DNA of 46,712 nt from DAOTXR01 sp034435375 (lineage in GTDB: Bacteria > Chloroflexota > Anaerolineae > Aggregatilineales > UBA3940): NCBI GenBank assembly GCA_034435375.1, contig DAOTXR010000082.1, positions 1 through 46,712 on the forward strand, given 5' to 3'. Positions within the stretch are counted from its first letter, which is position 1. The number at the start of each line of letters is the position of its first letter. The notes beneath the pieces were generated by a model. That model saw only the letters and a list, made by a program, of their open reading frames with translations, searched no databases and had not been told where the DNA came from. A program made the position numbers and the translations under genes. Shown here piece by piece: positions 42,046-46,712 of the stretch.

Positions 42046-43662
42046 ATGTCTTCCTCCGTCACTCCCAACTCTGACGCCTTCCCAGTCGTCGTCGTGGGCG
42101 CCGGGCTGGCAGGACTCACCGCTGCCCTCACCCTGGCCGAGCGCGGCCTGCCGCCCATCGTGCTCGAAGCGGACAGCCTATGGCCGGGAGGCCGCCTGGC
42201 CGGCGGCGCATTCGACACGTTCGAGCACCATGGGCGCACTTGGTCGTTTCGCACCTGCCACGGCGTCCACGCGCTGTGGGGCGGCTATGATAACACCCGC
42301 GCGGTTCTCAAGCACCATCTGGGCGTCGATCTGCGCCTCTCGACCGGTGAGGACTGGATCGACCGTTGGGGCCGCGAAGTGCGCAGCGCCGAGGCCGGGA
42401 CCGCCGTGCGCTATGCGTGGCTGCCCGCGCCCTTCCACTATTTGATGCTCCTGCTGCGTCCTCGCTTCTGGCCGACCATCACGCCACTCGATTTCCTCTC
42501 GCTGCCCGGATTCCTGGTCAGCATCCTGTTGACTCTCGGCTTCGATCCCCTCCGCGAGCAGACCCCGCTTGACGGGCTGCTGATGAAGGAGTATTTCCGC
42601 GGCTGGACGCGCAACCTGCGTGTGACGTTCATCGGGCTGGGGCGCAACCTGCTGGCTGCGCCCGACGAGGCCATTCCGCTGGCGTCATTCGTGGCTGCCC
42701 TTCGCTTCTACACCATGCTGCGACGCGACTCGTGGCACCCGGAGTACTTCGCTGCCAACTCTCACGACGCGCTCGTTGCGCCGATGATCGAGCGCCTTAA
42801 CGCGCTGGGCGGGAGAGTCTTTCGCGGCGCAGAGGCGATGCTGCTGGAAGCTGTTCCCGCCGCCACGCCCCCCTATTGGAAAATCCACGTCGATGACAAG
42901 ACGCGCGGGGGCCGGCGCTGGCTGGATGCCCAGCACGTCATCTTGGCCGTCGATCCACCTGCCGCACAGCGTCTCCTGGCGGCCAGTCCCGCTCTCGCCG
43001 AGCGCGCCGCAGAGCTGCGTATTCCCCCCGCCGTGCCGAGCGTCACCGTCCGCCTGTGGTTCGACCGCGCCCCTGCCGGCGGCGCACCGGGCGGAATGTT
43101 CACTGGGGATTTCCCCATGGACAACTTCTTCTGGCTACACCGCCTGCACGACGAGTTCAAGGCATGGCACGCCGCCACAGGCGGCAGCGCCATCGAGACC
43201 CACCTCTATGGCAGGCCCGGCCTGTTCGAGCAATCCGACCAGGCGCTGCTGGTGCTGGTCGCCACCGAAGTGCAGCGGGCATTTCCGGCGCTGCGCGGGC
43301 GCTTCGTGCACGGGTCAGTGCGGCGCAACCTGCGCACGCAGACTTTGTTCATCATACCCACTGCCGACAGCCTGGGCGTCGAGACGCCCTGGCCCGGCTT
43401 GCTGGCCTGCGGCGACTGGATCGCCCACCCCAGTCCAGCGCTGAACATGGAGCGGAGCGTCATCACGGCGCTGGAGGCAGCGAACAGCGTGCTGCGCGTG
43501 CACGACCTGGAACCGTGGCCTATCGTCCCGCCGCCCCGGCCTGAGATGCTGGCGGGGCTGTTGGGTGGGCTGATGCGGGCTGGCCGTTGGCTGCTTACCC
43601 CGCCGATCCGAGGGCTGGTGCGGGCCATCCGGCGGCGATCCGCCCCGGCAGCCAGTCGGTAG
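42046..43662 (+). CDS. FAD-dependent amine oxidase / phytoene desaturase-like oxidoreductase
   Basis: 538 aa. N-terminal Rossmann dinucleotide motif VVVGAGLAGLTAALTL (about 15-30) followed by the Glu that binds the FAD ribose in VLEAD and the GGRLAGG loop. A C-terminal FAD-contact block reads LLACGDWIAHPSPALNMERSV. The layout matches carotenoid desaturases, carotenoid isomerases and hydroxysqualene dehydroxylase. A squalene/phytoene synthase-like gene lies 10 kb away. The ATG at 42046 follows AAAGGA with 6-nt spacing; upstream in-frame starts lie inside the leader hairpin. Confidence 0.85.
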   Translation: MSSSVTPNSDAFPVVVVGAGLAGLTAALTLAERGLPPIVLEADSLWPGGRLAGGAFDTFEHHGRTWSFRTCHGVHALWGGYDNTRAVLKHHLGVDLRLSTGEDWIDRWGREVRSAEAGTAVRYAWLPAPFHYLMLLLRPRFWPTITPLDFLSLPGFLVSILLTLGFDPLREQTPLDGLLMKEYFRGWTRNLRVTFIGLGRNLLAAPDEAIPLASFVAALRFYTMLRRDSWHPEYFAANSHDALVAPMIERLNALGGRVFRGAEAMLLEAVPAATPPYWKIHVDDKTRGGRRWLDAQHVILAVDPPAAQRLLAASPALAERAAELRIPPAVPSVTVRLWFDRAPAGGAPGGMFTGDFPMDNFFWLHRLHDEFKAWHAATGGSAIETHLYGRPGLFEQSDQALLVLVATEVQRAFPALRGRFVHGSVRRNLRTQTLFIIPTADSLGVETPWPGLLACGDWIAHPSPALNMERSVITALEAANSVLRVHDLEPWPIVPPPRPEMLAGLLGGLMRAGRWLLTPPIRGLVRAIRRRSAPAASR

Positions 43663-43681
43663 GGGCACACCTACCTCTGGG

Positions 43682-43710
43682 TTGTCAACCTCTCGCACCT
43701 GCCCTATACT
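43682..43710 (+). promoter_or_regulatory. Promoter of the UPF0173 hydrolase gene
   Basis: TTGTCA, a 17-bp spacer and TATACT, ending 58 bp before the ATG at 43769. Confidence 0.75.
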
Positions 43711-43768
43711 GAGGGCAACGTCACACGGGAAACGCAACCACATACGTGCATTATGAAGGAGGCTGCCC

Positions 43769-44455
43769 ATGGCTTTTAAGCTCACCTGGCTGGGTCACGC
43801 CAGCTTCGCGCTCGACATCGACGGCGTGAAAATCCTGGTCGATCCTTTCCTCACCGGCAACCCGCTGGCCAGCGCCGATGCGGCTTCGGTGCAGGCCGAC
43901 TACATCCTGGTGTCACACGGGCACGGCGATCACATCGGCGACACGGTCGAGATCGCCCAACGCACCGGCGCGACCGTCATCAGCAATGCCGAAATCTCGG
44001 GCTGGCTCAGCGCCAAGGGTCTCAAAACCCACGCCCAGCACATCGGCGGCGGGTTCCACCATCCCTTCGGCTACGTCAAGCTGACCATCGCGCAGCATGG
44101 GTCAGGGCTGCCCGACGGCAGCTATGGCGGCAATCCTGCCGGTTTTCTGATTACGACCCGCGACAACAAGAAGGTGTATTTCGCCTGCGACACCGGCCTG
44201 TTTGGAGACATGAAGCTGTACGGCGAGGAGGGCCTAGACCTGGCCCTGTTGCCCATCGGCGACAACTACACGATGGGTCCAGAGGATGCCTTGCGGGCCG
44301 TCAGGCTGCTGACGCCCCGCGTTGTGATTCCCATCCACTACGACACCTGGGCGCCCATCGCGCAGGATGCAGCCGCCTGGGTAGAGCGCGTCAACGCCGA
44401 GACCAACACCAGGGCGGTGCTGCTCAAACCGGGTGAGAGCTACGAGGTGACGTGA
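43769..44455 (+). CDS. UPF0173 metal-dependent hydrolase (metallo-beta-lactamase fold)
   Basis: 228 aa cytoplasmic hydrolase. WLGHASF at the start, the metal motif SHGHGDHIGD (H50, H52, D54, H55), FACDTGLFGDMK and PIHYDTWAPI are the diagnostic blocks of the UlaG-like UPF0173 group. The length is normal. The reaction is not established for most members. A strong AAGGAGG ribosome binding site precedes the ATG and it has its own promoter. Confidence 0.93.
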   Translation: MAFKLTWLGHASFALDIDGVKILVDPFLTGNPLASADAASVQADYILVSHGHGDHIGDTVEIAQRTGATVISNAEISGWLSAKGLKTHAQHIGGGFHHPFGYVKLTIAQHGSGLPDGSYGGNPAGFLITTRDNKKVYFACDTGLFGDMKLYGEEGLDLALLPIGDNYTMGPEDALRAVRLLTPRVVIPIHYDTWAPIAQDAAAWVERVNAETNTRAVLLKPGESYEVT

Positions 44456-44465
44456 TCCACTGACA

Positions 44466-44500
44466 CAGATACAGCGGCCTGGCTGGGGCCGCCGTATCTG
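44466..44500. terminator. Long hairpin after the UPF0173 gene
   Basis: A stem of 7 + 6 bp with one mismatch and a 7-nt loop starts 10 bp after the stop codon. There is no U tract, so termination is likely but not proven. Confidence 0.5.
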
Positions 44501-44552
44501 GCCTCCGGCGACCCAGCCTCCGGCCATCCACTCTCATTGGTGCAGGGATCGC

Positions 44553-45539
44553 ATGACGGCGCCACAGGCCACGATGCCCTCCTACCTGCCCGATACAGTC
44601 CTCAACCTGCTCTCTCAGCACCTTCGTGAGGGCACCGTTGAGGATCGCCTGCATATCATCCGCATCCTCTCCGCCAACCTGCGCGATCCCCGCGCGGCAG
44701 CCCTGCTGACCGAAGCCCTCAACGATCCCAAGCCACAGATCCAAGCTCAGGTCATCGCCGAGCTGGCCCGGCGGGATGCTCGCTGGGCCATCCCGGCCAT
44801 CATTCGTATGCTGGATCACTCACACCCCGGCGTGAGGCGTGTGGCAGTCGAGACGCTGGGACGGATGCGGACTCCCGACGCACTCACATCGCTGGTCCGC
44901 TGCCTGCACGATGAGAACCATTGGGTGCGGTGGGCAGCGATTGCCGCCGTGCGTTGGGTGCAGACCCCAGAGGTAGCCTCTGCGCTGCTGCCCCTGATCG
45001 ACGATGCCGAGCCAACCGTCCGACGTCGGGTGTGCGAGATGTTCGCCACCGGCCTACAGCCGATCCCCGTCGAGGCGTTGCTGCCCCGTCTGGCCGATAC
45101 CGACTTATGGGTGCGCTTCTGGGCAGTGGAGGCCCTACGCGCCTCCGAAGACCCCCGCGCTGCGCCCGCTCTGATTCGCTGCCTGGAAGACCCCGAACCG
45201 ACCATCCGGGTGAGGGCCATCCGGGCGCTGGGCTACCTGAAGGCTGAGGAAGCCATTCCCCACATTGTCAACACCATCCAGGAGAGCGCCCAGATCATCG
45301 CTGTGGCGGCCACAGCGCTCCATCACATCGACACGCCCGCCTCCCGCAGCCTGCTTGAGCGGCTGGAGAGCTACGACTTTGTGACCGGCGCACGGCGTGC
45401 GCCAGAGACTCGCCGCCGCCGTGGCTCAAAGGCTGCCTCCTCGAAGGACCCCTTGGCGGATCGGAAGAAAAAACGCGAGATCGTCAACCGGCTGATCGGC
45501 TTTCTGAAGGGCCAGAACGGCCAGGAGAACAAAAAGTAG
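44553..45539 (+). CDS. HEAT-repeat protein
   Basis: 328 aa, soluble. Residues about 20-275 consist of seven or eight helical repeats of about 31 residues with the PBS-lyase/HEAT pattern (DPKPQIQAQVIAELA, HPGVRRVAVETLGRM, DPEPTIRVRAIRALG). The C-terminal 50 residues are basic and Lys/Arg-rich. Probably a protein-interaction scaffold; no partner can be named. The ribosome binding site is weak (GCAGGGA). Confidence 0.88.
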   Translation: MTAPQATMPSYLPDTVLNLLSQHLREGTVEDRLHIIRILSANLRDPRAAALLTEALNDPKPQIQAQVIAELARRDARWAIPAIIRMLDHSHPGVRRVAVETLGRMRTPDALTSLVRCLHDENHWVRWAAIAAVRWVQTPEVASALLPLIDDAEPTVRRRVCEMFATGLQPIPVEALLPRLADTDLWVRFWAVEALRASEDPRAAPALIRCLEDPEPTIRVRAIRALGYLKAEEAIPHIVNTIQESAQIIAVAATALHHIDTPASRSLLERLESYDFVTGARRAPETRRRRGSKAASSKDPLADRKKKREIVNRLIGFLKGQNGQENKK

Positions 45540-45559
45540 GGACAGCGTGCTGTCCCTAC
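45531..45559 (-). terminator. Rho-independent terminator of the PPK2 gene
   Basis: An 11-bp inverted repeat (45536-45546 with 45549-45559; the innermost pair opens to a 4-nt loop) followed on the minus strand by TTTTT (45535-45531). It overlaps the stop codon of the convergent HEAT-repeat gene. Confidence 0.8.
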
Positions 45560-45596
45560 GGGCATGGCCGTGAACAGGGGAATCCCCCGCCGTTCC

Positions 45597-46508
45597 CTAG
45601 CTGTCGGCGTAGTAATCTGGCACTACGATGTGCGCTGTGCGCGGGGGGCGCACGTAGTTCGTATCATCCGGCGGGCGCGGCGGCAGCTCAAGTTTTTCCG
45701 GGACGGCATCGCTATAGGGGATCATGCTCAGGATGTGGCTGATGCAGTTCAGGCGGGCGCGGCGCTTGTCGTCGGCCTCGACCTGGTACCAACGCGCCTC
45801 AGGGATGTCGGTATGCTCGAACATGATGTCTTTGGCTTTGGAATACTCAACCCACTTGGCGCGTGACTGGAGGTCCATTGGGCTGAGCTTCCAGCGTCGG
45901 GTGGGGTCTTTGACCCGCTCCTGAAAGCGCCGCTCCTGTTCGTCGTCGCTCACCGAGAGCCAGTATTTGAGCAGAATAATGCCAGAACGGGTCAGCATAC
46001 GTTCGAACTCCGGGCACGACCGCAAGAACTCCCAGTACTGGTCATCGGTGCAGAAGCCCATCACCCGCTCGACGCCTGCGCGGTTGTACCAGCTGCGGTC
46101 AAAGATGACGATCTCACCAGCGGCAGGCAGGTGGGCCACATAGCGCTGGAAGTACCACTGCGTTCGTTCAACGTCGGAGGGAGTGCCCAGCGCCACCAGC
46201 CGCACACCGCGTGGGTTCAGCGGCTCGGTGATGCGCCGGATGACGCCTCCCTTGCCTGCGGCGTCGCGCCCTTCGAACAGCAGCACGACGCGCAGCCCTT
46301 TGGCCTTGACCCAATACTGGAGCTTGACTAGCTCGAATTGGAGGCGGGCCAGCTCCTTCTCATAGAACTTCTTATCCAGCCAGGTACGCCTGGCCTCCTT
46401 GGCCGTGATCACGGGGGCCACAATCTCTTGATTCTTCTTCTTGGGTTTCCTGCCATCTTTCTTGTTAGGCGCGTCCTGCGCCTGAGCGGCTTTGCCTTGC
46501 CTGGACAT
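45597..46508 (-). CDS. ppk2: Polyphosphate kinase 2 family protein
   Basis: 303 aa. It transfers phosphate between polyphosphate and nucleoside diphosphates. The P-loop FEGRDAAGKGG (78-88) and Walker B-like FDRSWYNRAGVE (136-147) are exact PPK2 motifs; the YWLSVSDDEQERRFQ and RWYQVEADDKRRARLN blocks also fit. The length is that of single-domain PPK2. The first 30 residues are Lys-rich. The ATG at 46508 is preferred to 46580; GGAGGG lies about 10 nt upstream. TATACT at 46554-46549 may be the -10. Confidence 0.93.
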   Translation of the reverse strand: MSRQGKAAQAQDAPNKKDGRKPKKKNQEIVAPVITAKEARRTWLDKKFYEKELARLQFELVKLQYWVKAKGLRVVLLFEGRDAAGKGGVIRRITEPLNPRGVRLVALGTPSDVERTQWYFQRYVAHLPAAGEIVIFDRSWYNRAGVERVMGFCTDDQYWEFLRSCPEFERMLTRSGIILLKYWLSVSDDEQERRFQERVKDPTRRWKLSPMDLQSRAKWVEYSKAKDIMFEHTDIPEARWYQVEADDKRRARLNCISHILSMIPYSDAVPEKLELPPRPPDDTNYVRPPRTAHIVVPDYYADS

Positions 46509-46580
46509 AGGGGGATTCCCTCCACTCCTACCCGCTGATCCTGCCCCCAGTATACAACAGGAATCCGGAGTACGCGCCAC

Positions 46581-46712
46581 CCCTGCCAGACGGATACGTT
46601 TCAGTTGAGGGGGACTGAGCCGCCTGGGCGCTCCATGAAGGCCGCTCGGAGCCTCACCCCCCGGCCCCCTTAGCCATTGAAATGGAGAGGGGGAGGTCGA
46701 GCCGCCGAGGGC
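46581..46712. repeat. Intergenic tail with a copy of a dispersed C-rich repeat
   Basis: No gene is visible. 46651-46668 reads GCCTCACCCCCCGGCCCC. Related strings occur at 38772-38788 (plus) and 16112-16132 (minus), always between genes. In this copy GGAGAGGGGGAGG downstream could pair with the C-rich half. Probably a REP-like intergenic element. Confidence 0.45.

Overview
The window is 46.7 kb of high-GC bacterial DNA, probably chromosomal. It begins inside the 5' end of a 16S rRNA gene that runs off the left edge on the minus strand. Several features suggest a Chloroflexota (Anaerolineae-type) genome: lipoproteins with long Pro-Thr linkers, a WD40 lipoprotein, a penicillin-binding protein with a Pro-Thr tail, FHA and Ser/Thr-kinase signalling proteins, and a MoxR/DUF58 operon. 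This placement is an inference from gene style and not a phylogenetic result. No transposase, integrase, CRISPR array or phage gene was seen.

Layout. 1-4.3 kb: rRNA promoter and leader, then a bifunctional class A penicillin-binding protein. 4.3-10.5 kb: a SCO copper chaperone with a cupredoxin-like partner, an anchored hypothetical, a WD40 lipoprotein, a C39-like protease, orphan imidazolonepropionase with a small membrane protein, and an M50 protease. 10.9-16.2 kb: a frameshifted aldo/keto reductase converges on a giant gene that fuses a LsrK-like FGGY kinase, a D-2-hydroxyacid dehydrogenase, an SCP2 domain and a class II aldolase. 16.3-20.6 kb: a five-gene DUF4129/MoxR/DUF58 operon. 20.6-26.9 kb: a CRP-type regulator followed by a plus-strand cluster of mostly membrane proteins. 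The cluster holds two paralogous small membrane proteins, a three-fold repeated histidine-bearing 12-helix protein, a SUMF1 lipoprotein without catalytic cysteines, heme O synthase and another membrane protein. CRP-type boxes precede it and a terminator closes it.

27.1-30.6 kb: a glycyl radical enzyme and its radical-SAM activase. 30.7-33.8 kb: a squalene/phytoene synthase-like protein, a Pro-Thr lipoprotein and a zinc-finger membrane protein. 33.9-41.7 kb, minus strand: a Ser/Thr kinase, a zinc-ribbon FHA protein, an MFS transporter, an anchored hypothetical, a creatininase-family hydrolase and a DUF4838 protein. 41.8-46.5 kb: a phytoene-desaturase-like FAD protein behind a structured leader RNA, an UPF0173 hydrolase, a HEAT-repeat protein and a PPK2 kinase.

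Three places look most likely to hold undescribed biology: (1) the four-domain kinase-dehydrogenase-SCP2-aldolase polypeptide, which could carry several steps of AI-2-like or sugar-phosphate metabolism on one chain; (2) the CRP-controlled membrane/heme cluster, whose central protein repeats a [helix - loop - His-helix] unit three times and does not show the canonical heme-copper oxidase motifs; (3) the leader of the FAD gene, where one segment can pair either with an upstream arm or with the ribosome binding site.
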